Assembly: GCA_032622095.1 (NCBI GenBank)
Contig: CP136061.1
Location: forward strand, 68,079,127 to 68,143,126
Length of the DNA stretch: 64,000 nt
Origin: Siphonodentalium dalli
Lineage: Eukaryota > Mollusca > Scaphopoda > Gadilida > Siphonodentaliidae
Direction: 5' to 3'
How positions within the stretch are numbered: position 1 is the stretch's first letter; each line of letters opens with the position of its first letter. The position numbers and the translations under genes are program-made. Shown one piece after another: positions 11,341-22,610 of the stretch. The notes beneath the pieces were generated by a model, which saw only the letters and a list, made by a program, of their open reading frames with translations, did not search any database and was not told the DNA's origin.

Positions 11341-12049
11341 AGATAGAGGTGAATTGTTCCAAGGGATTAAGACAGGGACCAGCACAGAGGGCAACACGGG
11401 AGATATCTTCTAAATGTGTCACTTCTCTCAAAATTTGTCCAAGGCCAGGGAAAATTAACTTCTCTCTCATAGTACCAGTATGCGTATGTTCCTAAAGCAA
11501 TTTTAAATTGTATTTTCTAATTATAATGGTATCCTTATATACTCATAATCATTTAACACGTTAGTGCCGGAACCCTATTGTGTAACATTTCAGGGTGCCA
11601 ACTTTATATTTTTTAATAGGTATTTAATAAGTATTTAATAGGTAAATTGCACCAATAACCACCCTCAAACCCAAAGCTGGGCATATTGTATCAGCTTGGA
11701 TCACATAAAAAACATGCCATAAATGCACTACAAGATAACTCGTAGTCGGCACAGAGCAATGCCATCTCAGGGTATTTTGGCTGGGTGCTGACTACGAGTT
11801 ATCTCATATCCACACTTTGCCACATTTTTCTCATGAGTATTTCATCAGATGATCATGTTCGATATTGTAAATAATAAAGATTTGACCTTTTGGAGAAGCC
11901 TGCGCTAGTTCTGGCTATGACACAACTCATTGTCACAGCAAGTGATTATCATATCTATCCACATTCCAGGTCTAGGTGGGTGGCACTGGGTGCTGACTAC
12001 AAGTTATCTCGTACTTAAATTTGGCAAATACAACCTTACATGTGTGATC
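11341..12049. other. Intron sequence with a degenerate inverted pair
   Basis: Mostly unrecognised. 'gataactcgtagtcggcac' (near 11732) is mirrored by 'gtgctgactacgagttatc' (near 11785), and a third, direct partner of the latter lies near 11988. This suggests a small worn foldback element. Confidence 0.45.
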
Positions 12050-13680
12050 ATGCTATTTCATGCTACTAACTCGTTATTCTGGAGTGCAGAATGTTAGCTA
12101 GGGGCTTTCGTTGAAATTGAACAAGAAAATTTTGAGTCGAAAAATGATCATAACTCAGTCACAAATGTTTGAACCAAACTCCAAATAAAAGGTGGACAGG
12201 TTCACATGATGATTGACCCCTGTAGAAAAAATGTAGGAATAAAAGCTTGGACAAAATTATACATGTTGTGAACATTTTTTCTAAGTAAAAAAAAGGGGGG
12301 ATAACTCCTCCAAAAAACGTCTGACAGACGTCATAATCGCAGGTGCACAGGTTCCCATGGTGGTTGATGTCTGTGCCAAGTTTCACGGAAATTGATAAAA
12401 AAACGACTGAGAAAACTCCAGACAAATTTGTATCCACGGATGGACAGACAGACGAATGGACAGACGGCTCGACAGACGGACAGATGGACAAGCTGATTCC
12501 AGTATACCCCCCCCCACAACTCGTTGCAGGGGGGGGTATAATTAAATGGAAAAAATCTGTGGTATGTGGGCTATCACCACATCAAAATATAACCAAATCT
12601 TGGGTCCGTGCTCAAGTTACAAGCTGAAAATTTGTAAGGAGACAAAATTCAAATTTCCAAGTCAAACAAGTGTCGTAACTCTGGTGAAAATGAATTGACG
12701 AAAACCGTAGAATATCAGTATCCTTTCCCCGACCTGTGATATCAACATACCCAAGCATAACGTATACCGATAATACATATCCAAGTTACAAGCAAAAATG
12801 TTCTTTCAGACATAAAATTAACAAATTTGCTATGTCAAACAAGGGCTGTAACTCAGGTAAAAATGAATGGACAAAACTTGTTGTATGTGGGTATCATTGC
12901 CCCTAAGCTGTGCTATTATCATACCAAAGCACCAAATCCAATGAGACAAGCCCGAGTTACAAGCTGAAATTTCAAACAAGTGCCATAGGACTGACAGTTG
13001 ATGGATGGACAAATGGGCAGACGGACCCCACAACTAAATACCCCGAACCACCTTAATATTAAACTAGAGATGGGCCTATCCCAGGTGGGACTCGGGTATA
13101 CCCCCGTATTCATATACTGGAATTAGTCAATAGTGTCACTGGAAACATACTACTTATCTGCAGCTTATAATCAAAGTAAAAAAAGTTGAATAACTCGGCC
13201 AATATGATTCCGACTCCAAATTGCAAATGCACAGGTTCACATGACGATTGACATCTGTAGCAAATATGATTCAAATTGAACAAGAAAATTCTGACAAAAC
13301 GTCTGGACAAAAAAACCTCAAGTTGAAAAATGATCATAACTCAGTCACAAATGTTTGAACCAAATTCCAAATAAAAGGTGGACAGGTTCACATGATGATT
13401 GAACCCTGTAGAAAACTGGATTCAAATTAAACCAGAAAATTCTGAGAAAACATCCAAACAACATAATCTTGAGAACATTTTCTAATCGAAAATGTGGGAT
13501 AACTCCACAAAAAAAAGTCAGACAGGCCTCATAGCAGGTGCTCAAGTTCCCATTGCACTAAATATCTGTGCCAAGTTTTTTTTAAAATTGACTGAAAAAT
13601 GTAGGAATAAAAACTCAGACAAAATTGTGTCCATGAACACATAGACAGAAAGCTGATTGCAGTATGAGGGTACAATTATT
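12050..13680. repeat. Tandem-type repeats with 'CACAGGTTCACATG' and GGACAGACGG runs
   Basis: At least five diverged units share 'aaatgatcataactcagtcaca', 'ggtggacaggttcacatgatgattga' and 'ttctgagaaaa' (near 12140, 12330, 13220, 13330 and 13500), with a GGACAGACGGCTCGACAG run at 12440-12490. A G/C homopolymer pair flanks 12505-12535. Open frames here are repeat-derived. Confidence 0.6.
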
Positions 13681-13689
13681 ATTACTTAC

Positions 13690-13791
13690 AGATAAATTAG
13701 GTAGATGGTCTCCCTTTAACTTTATGACTGCTGTTTCACCAACATGGATGTTCATATCCATGTTATTTCTGATTACTGGACAAAGATCCCT
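13690..13791 (-). CDS. Plexin-like exon 9 (first half of IPT2)
   Basis: The exon is 102 nt, phase 0 to phase 0, 34 residues (about 659-692). The acceptor is TTTTTTACAG and the donor TCT|GTAAGT. It begins RDLCPVI and continues NIHVGETAVIKLKGDHLPNL. This matches the start of plexin IPT2: a C-P-x-I after PSI2, then a V-G-x-x-x-x-I-x-L stretch and an N-L-P-like turn. It follows exon 8 directly and precedes a 13.2 kb intron. Its cysteine is the one that normally closes the PSI2/IPT2 linker. Confidence 0.85.
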
Positions 13792-14289
13792 CTGTAAAAA
13801 AGATGACAGTGAACATGAAACCACCTGAGGGGATAATTACAGGTGCTCTATCTCTTCCCAGTATCACTGTCAACAACAACAGAACAATATTCTATGAAAC
13901 TCGTTTTCCATTATTATCCCAAACAAAAATATACATACAGGAGAAACATCTAATGCTACACATATTTCACTTGTATATCTAACATATAGACATTCAATCA
14001 AACACATACATCAATGATTAACAATGCAACTTTATAAATATAATAACAGTTTCTGTCCAAATTCATGGAAAAAATATGAACCAAATTATTTCCTTGTAAC
14101 AGAATCTCCTATTGGCTGGTCTCTCCTACTTAAAACTAATATGTTACCCCCTGAATCAATGCAGGAAGTACATGTACAAGGAATAAATACACCATGTCTG
14201 TACCTTTCCCAGCATGCTATCAACAACTGCATGTATGTCAAGAACTTAATTCTGATTATCTTATTACTAACATTTTTATCTAATATACA
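13792..14289. other. Intron sequence, nothing recognised
   Basis: AT-rich part of the intron between exons 8 and 9. A 123-codon plus-strand frame from 14024 runs into the repeat at 14290 and shows no domain, so I do not call it a gene. Confidence 0.4.
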
Positions 14290-14890
14290 AGGGCGAGGAA
14301 GAGGACCTCTATTACTAGGAATATCATGTGACCATGTAGGAATATCATGTAAAATCCAAGATGGTTGCTGGTGGCAATGTTTAATGGCGGAATGACCCCA
14401 AAATGACTATATATCCACATGTCATCTACATGTCACTGTTTACATCCATGACAAATTTCAAGATAATACGAACAAAGGTACGACCTGTAGCCCGTTCCAA
14501 AGGATTTAGACATGCAAAGAGTAAAATCCAAGATGACTGTCGACGGTCATCTTTTTTGGCCGAATGAGCCCAAAATGACTTGTTCCCATCTGCATGTCAA
14601 TATTAACATCCATGTCGTCAAATTTCTAGATACATGTCAATATTAACATCCACTACAAATTTCATGATGATCAGACAAACAGTATGGCCTGTAGCTCGTG
14701 CTAATGGATTGCATTTTGAAATCCAATATGGCTGCCGGCTGCCATTTTTTTTGGCCGAATAACCCCAAAATGATTCGTTCCCATCTACATGCCATGTCAA
14801 CAGCCATGACAAATTTCATAATGATCCGACCAAATGTATGACATGTAGCCCGTTCTAATGAAATTGTTGATGGACGTCTCTAAACAATAT
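14290..14890 (+). repeat. Single B-B-A repeat block with 3' terminal signature
   Basis: Partial B unit (near 14350), full B unit ('gatttagacatgcaaagag', 14507) and A unit ('ggattgcattttgaaatcc', 14703), followed by the terminal 'gaaattgttgatgga' of the family. This is one copy of the module that is repeated three times at 18000-19870. Confidence 0.65.
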
Positions 14891-15744
14891 CCATCCACAT
14901 GATAATATATGAAAAATTTCCTTTTATGAGATAAATTTTTGAAGTTATGACAAGGTAACATAATATTATCCTAAAACTATCGTAAATGACATATATGTTG
15001 TTCCACACGCCAACCGTAAAACAACATTAATGTTGTTCTACCCGCCAAAGGGTTTCTGAATAAATCGGCTGAAAAAGCTTCAGCAGCGATCGAATATGAT
15101 TAATAATAAACAGCTTTAAATCCTATTTAAATAAAAGAAATACAATTATGTAAACCTGAAGCTGTCTGCCATCCATTTACTTTATTTCAACTTAAAGAAC
15201 AAACCCGCAAACAATAATTTCAAACGAAGACAAATGCATGTGCATGTCAGTCAGCGATTGGTCGTTTGATGTATTTGAAGAATAGAAATATACATTGTAT
15301 ATCCCACTCAACAGGGCCACGTGTATCATGGCGTATTTCTCAGTCAGCGATTGGTCGTTTGTAATTGTCTTAGGTGACATTAGGTGTAACATACATTTCC
15401 ATACTTAATAGAAGCTTTGCTAACTGATCACTTTGAGTTGAATCGGATTGTGGCAATAAATAATATACGCAGACGATGTGTGTTATTTAAATTATCGATC
15501 TTCGTGCAAAAAATAATAAATATTTGTGAAATCCATTTTGGTCAGGGCAAGTTGCAACTTGGGTTTACTACTATGTGATTATATAACAACCATTTATTTA
15601 GTAAAAACCAATAGTGATTCAGATGTGGTTTTGTTAATGCTGTATAAACTAACATATATAAATGAAGTTATCCATCAATTATACACACGAATATAGTCTA
15701 CTAATTTGAGTACCATGAATAAAGACAAGTCAAACATCACAAAC
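14891..15744. other. Intron sequence with a short direct repeat
   Basis: Unrecognised apart from 'cagtcagcgattggtcgtttg'-type direct repeats near 15245 and 15340. Confidence 0.4.
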
Positions 15745-15874
15745 CTGACATATTTTCTCCTCAGATTCATTGCAGTTGGACATCGATTCATCACTACATT
15801 TTCCAGTGACAGTATTCCATACACACTTTTCATCAAATCCTTCTTCTTTATGATAATTTGTGCATTTCATGCAA
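15745..15874 (-). CDS. Plexin-like exon 8 (PSI2)
   Basis: The exon is 130 nt, completing a split codon (one base) and ending in phase 0, about residues 615-658. The acceptor is CCCTAATAG, with a poor pyrimidine tract; the donor is CAG|GTTTGT. It encodes CMKCTNYHKEE, then KCVWNTVTGKC, then SNCNESEEKICQ: a small cysteine-rich PSI module between IPT1 and IPT2. Plexin PSI domains usually carry C-x-W-C, but here the second cysteine is replaced (CVWN), which may change the disulphide pattern. It joins exon 7 in frame through an AG|T serine codon and exon 9 with no gap. Confidence 0.82.
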
Positions 15875-17894
15875 CTATTAGGGATAAGAGAAATACCATC
15901 AGATGTGAGGTGATTGTGATTAATCATAATTAGGTCAATTGAAGAACGTAAACATTAATGCGCTGTCCAATGCCTCATATGTCTGAAGCTGATTAAAAAA
16001 TAAGAAACGGCCTGTTTGATATATAAATAACAAGGAATTTCAGATATAGAAACAGTGAGGAATATTTTACAGAAATAAACCATCAGATTTTGTTAAATTT
16101 TAGTGTCACTGAGAGAGCTATTCTCTTTAAACTGGTCATGATATTAGACGGGGAAGTAATGGCTTGTTCATGTAGTGAGGTTTAGTTCATTTCCTATACA
16201 AAAAGTCATTACAAATGTCAACCTCAAAGACACTCAATTAGTGACGTCATGGGCTGATTCTATTCATTATGCTGGACTCATTAACAGCATTGCATTGTCC
16301 AGAGCGAATAAATGGAATGATGTGGTGTAATTGCCCTGAGTTATGCTCACTACACCTACTCAGGAGGTGTAACTGCATGCCTGTGCTTGGGTTACTTTAC
16401 ATGGCGTCATTTGGCACAAAGCTGGTCGGAGATGGAGAATCCACATGTAAAAGATCTTTGTTGCGAAAGTAATTTTCCTTTTCTTATAATTTGCTAAGAT
16501 TATATCATGTATCATTCTGTATCATTCAGAAATTATTCACACAATTGATAAAAAAAATGAAACTATATATTTAAAATATGAGGGTGCTTGCATGGTGTCA
16601 AGCTAGGTTCTAAATTTAGGTATTTTTGCTTGTTTGGAAAAAGTCAATTTTTTTGTTAGTTTCATTGCGAATATCAGATATGTTTCCTCATTTTGTCCAA
16701 GCCTTCCTCTGTTCGATACTCTAAATGTGCGTTTTGTCAAATTCCTCAATAAAAAATAGTTTTTTATTTGCAGTTGATAGTGTGCTATTTGTAGATTACA
16801 TCAGTCATCAAAATACATCCCATTAATTTTTTCCCTGGCCTGCCAGGGCCTGCCTGGGGTAATTTGCCCATTCCAGTCAGGCACAATGAATGAAAAGACC
16901 CAATTAAACTGAACTTAAATACAACTGCCTTGATCACTATATGTTACTGGCATAGCCCTGTCTTCCTTTTTGATACAAGATATATAGCAAATTGATTGAC
17001 CATCATATGTATGTATGCAGTACTGTATACACCCGTCAGTAAGCCCATCCATGATGATAATCCCAGTCTATGTTTTTGCTCCCAAAAAACAATCATGGGG
17101 TGGTGCTCGAATATATATATACATATACACATCAAAGAAATATGCTCTCTTTATCTACAATATATAATATTGAGATATGACATAATAAAATAAAAAGAAA
17201 CACAAACAATTTTATTTGTTATTTTGTCCAATGACTTTCCAAACATATAAAAATGTGTACATTATTTAACTCCTCTAATCTTCTCCCCCTTGTTGGTAAA
17301 TTACTCAACATCAAAGAATCTGGCAGCCCTTTACACCTTCAGTCACCTGTAAAGTACTCACTGTCTGATTTGTTTTATCCGGTGGAAGTGTGAAAACTGA
17401 GATTTTGCGCGGTGGTCATAGCAACGAAGGTAAGCCCTGTGAGTACCAGTTTTTAGATAAAAAAAATTCACGGGGCCCCCGGGCTTACTGATGGGTGTAT
17501 AGTACAGTAATATACATATCCCACTGAGGACCTCATTCTGCTTAGGCCTCATCTTTTCGGAAGAGTCTCAAATGAACTTTGTTTTTAGTTTCTGTATCCC
17601 CTAATTGGCAGAAGATAAAATGCATGATCGAGGTGACTAATGGGTGAGCATCATTAACTTCAACTGGGGAACTTCAAACTGATCCTATAGGTCTCCCATA
17701 GCAGTTGAGGCTTAAGCAGAATGAGGTTCCCAGAGGATGAATTTGACATGCCTTACATTTATGAAATCATGAAAACTAATTTGTATTCATGACATGGGCA
17801 AACTGGAGTGCAACTTAGAGCAAAATAGTTTGTTTACTTCCACATTTACCTTAACATAGCTATAAATATCCTGCTTAATTGCAACAAACCCTAC
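15875..17894. other. Intron sequence with a foldback fragment
   Basis: Mostly unrecognised AT-rich sequence. The stretch 17515-17750 contains parts of the 'GCAGAATGAGGT' foldback family ('ctcattctgcttaggcctcatctt' and 'ttaagcagaatgaggttcccagagg'). Confidence 0.45.
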
Positions 17895-17985
17895 CTATTT
17901 CTCAGACTGCAGTCATAGTGCTTGAAGTTCCTTGTTGTAACAGTCATATCATTGAACTTGACAGTAATTTTCACTATTTGTTCAC
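17895..17985 (-). CDS. Plexin-like exon 7 (end of IPT1)
   Basis: This 91-nt exon was found by searching for the missing link between exons 6 and 8. The acceptor is AATTCACAG and the donor AATAG|GTAGGG. The frame that fits exon 8 needs two bases to complete a codon first and then reads EQIVKITVKF, then NFKHYDCSLRN. This aligns with the last strands of plexin IPT1, the V-V-K-L-x-L-K ... F-x-F-Y-N-C-S stretch just before PSI2. It ends with AG, giving serine with the first base of exon 8. The incoming phase conflicts with the strongest-looking donor of exon 6, described there. Confidence 0.8.
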
Positions 17986-17999
17986 CTGTGAATTAATAT

Positions 18000-19869
18000 G
18001 AAAGTGTCAATGACACTGTAGCTCAACTTAGGTAGGGGAATAATTTAATGGTCGACAGTAAATGGAGGAATAGGAAAAGTGTTAATTGAAATGTCTAAGT
18101 AAGACTAGATGTTCATGTCAATATCAACATTCATAACAGGTTTCATAATGATCGGATCAGGGATGTGGTGATTATGGTGTGACAAAGGATTTATTGATGC
18201 AAAGAGTAAATTCTAAAATGGCCACGGGCAGCCATGTTTTTTTCCAAATTACCCCAAAATGACTTGTTCCCATCTACAGCCTTTACAAATCTCATAATGA
18301 TCTGATCAAAGGTATGACCTGTAGCCTGTGCCAATGGATTTAGTCATGCAAAGAGTAAAATCCAAGATGGCTGCTGGCGGCCATGTTTTTCGGCTGAACG
18401 ACCCCAAAATGACTCGTTTCCCATCTACATGTCATTGTTAACATACATGACAAATTTCTTGAAGTTCCGTCCAAAGCTACGACATGTAGCCCGCACCAAA
18501 GGATTTATTCATGCAAAGAGTAAAATCCAATATGGCTGCTGGCGGACATGTTTTTTAGCCAAACGACACCAAAATCACTCGTTCCCATCTACATGTTAAT
18601 ATTAACATCCATGATAAATATCATGATGATCAGACAAACAGTACGACCTGTAGCCCGTGCCAATGGATTGAATTTTGAAATCCAAGATGGCTGCCAGCGG
18701 CCATGTTTTTTGGCCGTATGACCCCAAAATGACTCGTTCCCATATACATGTCAATATCAATATTCATGACAAATTTCATAAAGGTCAAACCAAAGGTACG
18801 ACCTGTAACCCGCGCCAAAGGATTTAGTCATGCAAAGAGTAAAATCCATGATGGCTGCTTTTTTGGCCGAACGACCCCAAAATCACCTGTTCCCATCTAC
18901 ATGTCATTGTTAACATCCATGACAAATTTCATGAAGTTCTGGCCAAAGCTACAACCTGTAGCCCGCGCCAAAGAATTTAGTCATGCAAAGAGTAAAATCC
19001 AAGATGGCTGCTGGCGGCCATGTTTTTTGGCTGAACGACCCCAAAATCACTCGTTCCCATCTACATGTCAATATTAACATCCATGAAAAATTTCATGATG
19101 CTCAGACGAACAGCACGACCTGTAGCCCGCGCCAATGGATTGAATTTTGAAATCCAAAATGGCCACCAGCGGCCATGTTTTTTGGCCGAATGACCCCAAA
19201 ATGACTCGTTCCCATCTACATGTCAATGTCAACATTCATGACAAAATTCATAAAGATCAGACCATAGGTATGACCTGTAGCCCGCGCCAAAGAATTTAGT
19301 CATGCAAAGAGTAAAATCCATGATGGCTGCTGGCGGCCATGTTTTTTGGCCGAACAACCCCAAAATCACTAGTTCCCATCTACATGTCATTGTTAACATC
19401 CATGACAAATTTCATAAAGTTCTGATCAAAACTACGACCTGTAGCCTGCGCCAAAGGATTTAGTCATGCAAAGAGTAAAATCCAAGATGGCTGCCAGCGG
19501 CCATGTTTTTTGGCCGAACGACCCCAAAATGACTCGTTCCCATCTACATGTCAATATTAACATCCATGACAAATTTCATAATAATCAGAAGAACAGTACG
19601 ACCTGTAGCCCGCGCCAATGGATTGAATTTTGAAATCCAAAATGGCCACCAGCGGCCATGTTTTTTGGCCGAATGACCCCAAAATGACTCGTTCCCATCT
19701 ACATGTCAATGTCAACATTCATGCAAAATTTCATAAAGATCAGACCAAAGGTACGACATGTAGCCCGCGCCAAAGGAAATTGTTGACGGACACACGCACA
19801 CACGCACACACGGACGACGGACGCCAAGCCATGGCAATAGCTCAAACTTACAAAAGTAAGTTGAGCTAA
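18000..19869 (+). repeat. Higher-order tandem repeat B-(BBA)x3
   Basis: Ten consecutive units of about 155-170 bp. B units carry 'gatttagtcatgcaaagag', A units carry 'ggattgaattttgaaatcc', and both are followed by 'atggctgc', 'gcggccatgttttttgg' and 'cccatctacatgtcaat'. A units begin near 18665, 19137 and 19621, spaced 472 and 484 bp with two B units between each, so the period is trimeric. The array opens with 'gtgtcaatgacactgtagctc' (near 18005) and ends with 'gaaattgttgacgga', a CACACG run and 'caatagctc'. Those ends recur at the other copies, so it is an internally amplified dispersed element rather than a free satellite. Confidence 0.8.
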
Positions 19870-19979
19870 TAAAACAGCATAATTATAATAATTGAGAATA
19901 TCTTTTAATAATTCAATCACAATCTACCAAATCTGAAAAAGCTTCAACCCTTTCTTAACTAAATATGCATTAACAAGTA

Positions 19980-20410
19980 TTTATTCCTTAGGAAATGTTC
20001 AGATATATATGTTAACAAGAGCATCACAAGGGTGTGGCACATTATGCCTGTGGTAAATAACCCGGGTGAAAATTGGTGGGCGGAATCCAAATTCAAACTT
20101 GACCTGTATTTTGTGTTAGTAAACTCACATACCAAATTTAATTTCATTCAATTCAGACTTAAATTACTAAAGTTATGATCCGGTAACAAAAATTAAGAGA
20201 AAATTTCAACAAAAAGGTCCATAACTGGCACAAATTGGTGGGTCGAACCTAAATTCGAACTTGACCTTTATTTTGTACTAGTAAACCCACAAACCAAATT
20301 TAAGTCCATTCAGTGTCAGACTTACTAAAGTTATCATCCCGAAATGAAAAAAGCTAATGGATGGATGGATGGATGGACGAATGGATGGATGGACGAGGAG
20401 TGATGACTAT
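19980..20410. repeat. Dispersed repeat with a GGAT microsatellite tail
   Basis: Two units share 'attggtgggtcgaa'-like, 'aacttgacctttattttgt' and 'agtaaactcacataccaaattt' blocks and end in an imperfect (ATGG)n run at 20356-20395. It belongs to the broad 'ataactc ... accaaattt' class seen at 3960 and 12050. Confidence 0.55.
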
Positions 20411-20514
20411 AGCTTCACCAGAGACTTTATTTATTGATGAAATAATTTATGGATGTGTTCTTTGATGCCATCAGCAATGCAACCTATATCCTGTGTTATC
20501 CATTGGTGCAATTA

Positions 20515-20725
20515 ACCCTTTCTATACTAAATGGATTCTCCCAGTCAGTTAAAAAGAGTAAATCGGAATTGTCTATTATTGATTTGCAGGGATGTACAGG
20601 TAATATAAGCAGATGACAGATAAATAAAAGTACAGAAGGAGTCCTATTTATTCAGGGAAAAGGTTTAGACCTATGGACGTTTGTTGAACATATTATCTGA
20701 ACATTTCCTGATAACTACTCGTCAA
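20515..20725 (-). repeat. H repeat copy (TTAA-flanked family)
   Basis: Starts next to TTAA with 'ccctttctatactaaatggattctcccagtcagtt' and ends with 'attatctgaacatttcctgat'. The same order of blocks recurs at 23671-23828 and, in the opposite orientation, at 47600-47810 and 57838-59772. No coding capacity. Confidence 0.55.
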
Positions 20726-21852
20726 TGATGCTTTATTATAGAAACGTTAAAATAGATGCTATAGTAAGAACTGTTTTATATCAACTTTCTGCAAGATGGA
20801 ATCAAAACTAATCAAAAAGTAATTGAAATACTCTCCAATTTTAAAAGTATTTGATTACAACAATATTTTAGCTTTTAGATACAATATATATACTTCAAAA
20901 TTTGTAATCATTACTTCTAAATTTGTAATCAATACAAATACAGAATACGATAATTCCATCCCTAGTCTTCTAATAGCTACAAGATAAAAGCTTCTAAACA
21001 AAACAATTAACATAACATAGTGTTACATACTTTGGGGGTAACCTGCAAGCTTCAGAGAAGTAATATGTTGATGGAACTATGATATACTCATAATAATTAC
21101 ACCTATTTTTCTCTCTCTCATATTCCTCATTTTTGATTGGACAAGTGTCCAAGTCACCAACGTAGGAATTTGAAATAGATAACATTCTGACGATAGTCTC
21201 AAAATGCTGTACCTGTAGGTCTACACCCTATATCCATAAACGGAATATAATGAGACCCAATCTGATAGCCTTTTAGCATTTATATTCCCCCTACCGATAG
21301 ACCTAAACCTCATGTAGAGCAGACACATACTCCTTATTCCAATAACCCCAGAACAGATCGCTGCCATTTTCCTGGCTATCTAATTTGAATATTCTACATA
21401 ATGCCCAACAGTGCACAAAAAATATTGTGTTATTGCGCTGTGCCATTTCAAAAAATTTTTACATGACAATGTCATTAAAATATTTGCTTTTAAATTTGTC
21501 CTATTTTATTTTAATTTCTACTAGTAAATTGCTTTTTTAAATTATGATCAAATGCAACATTTCATAAATTAGAACAGTATAATATTCATCTGCATATTAT
21601 CTGAAAAAAAAATCCTTTTATGAGATGATTGTACGACGTTATCTACATACCGTAATGCATTATTACTACCTAACTACCGTAAAATGACATAAATGACTTT
21701 CCACCTTCCAACCACACAATGACATAAATGTTGTTCTGCCGCGAAAGGGTTAATAGAAGCTAATGAAGTAGATAATATCTATATTGGTTGAAGAATTATC
21801 AATTGACCACCAGATCTGCCAAAACATAGTTGTAGTAAAATATTATACAAAC
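20726..21852. other. Intron sequence, nothing recognised
   Basis: AT-rich, including a minus-strand frame near 20994-21185 that I tested as a plexin exon and rejected because it lacks a fitting splice frame and IPT motif. Confidence 0.4.
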
Positions 21853-21985
21853 TATTGAAGCTCCAGAAGAAACATTTATAGCCCCCTACTTGTGAACAAG
21901 TCAAGGAGTCACTATCCGCATAGAACTTGTAATCATCCACATTCGGGAGATTGAAGAGATGAATATCGACCTTAAATGTACCAGC
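21853..21985 (-). CDS. Plexin-like exon 6 (middle of IPT1), 3' end uncertain
   Basis: The start is firm: acceptor CTTTTCAG, phase 0, then AGTFKVDIHLFNLPN. This matches the L-x-V-x-x-x-N-L-P strand of plexin IPT1. The end is ambiguous. The best-looking donor is CAA|GTAGGG at 21890, but that leaves phase 0 and puts exon 7 out of frame, with a stop after three codons. The frame stays open to an A|GTTTGT donor at 21853, which leaves the phase exon 7 needs and adds GGYKCFFW, resembling the second cysteine strand of IPT1. A third option, CTT|GTTCAC at 21898, also fits the phase but is a poor donor. I prefer 21853. Confidence 0.65.
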
Positions 21986-22224
21986 CTGAAAAGAGATAAA
22001 AAAAACAAATCAACCATTATCAGAAAGTTCTGCAAACATCAAAAGTCTATGCAACCATTGGTTTACATGACTTTACCTGGTAACCTGAACATTTCCCTCC
22101 AATAATTAGGACTCTTTTGTACCCATATTATCTGCTAGTCCTCAAAGTCGCAAGTTTGGTCCTGTAAGGGATCAAGAACTGTCAGTTTAAGTATTTTAAG
22201 AAAACATAATCCTGAGTTTAGTGT

Positions 22225-22610
22225 GCCTGTCATTTTCAGAATGAGGGTGAATTTAGTGACGCTATCCTGCTTAGTGGGCTAGCATCACTAAATTCACCCT
22301 CTGGGAACCTCATTCTGTTTAGGCCTCATCTTCTCTGAAAAAGTTTCTTTATTATCTTCACATATATTATATTTTTGTTTAGTTTTAATAGTTTCTCTAT
22401 ATCCCCATATTGGCAGATGACACATTGCATAATTGAGGTTCCCAATTGTGAATATTGTGATGTACTCCCATTTGGGAACCTTCCCAATGGGAGTACATCA
22501 CAATATTCACCATTTGGGAACTTCAAACTGAGTCGAGGTCTCCCATAGCAGATGAAGTCACGCAGAATGAGGTCCCGGCCCGGATGGTGAATTTGGTGTT
22601 GCTAGCCCGT
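22225..22610. mobile_element. P foldback element, copy 1
   Basis: A hairpin at 22228-22315 pairs 'gtgaatttagtgacgctatc' with 'gctagcatcactaaattcacc', next to 'cctcattctgtttaggcctcatctt'. It is followed by a spacer, a second inverted pair around 22436-22520 ('tgggagtacatcacaat' in both senses) and 'agcagatgaagtcacgcagaatgaggt'. The family is present in at least six places in this window and is non-coding. Confidence 0.6.

Noticed and set aside
14024-14395. 123-codon plus-strand open frame
   Set aside because: It runs into the B-B-A repeat and shows no domain, signal or splice context.
17290-17345. Acceptor TTTACAG followed by a short minus-strand frame
   Set aside because: The frame stops after eleven codons and has no IPT or PSI similarity.
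18000-19869. CRISPR-like array
   Set aside because: The units are long, contiguous and diverged, without unique spacers, and the genome is eukaryotic.
20994-21185. Possible plexin exon on the minus strand
   Set aside because: No phase-compatible splice pair gives IPT sequence. The true link between exons 6 and 8 was found at 17895-17985.
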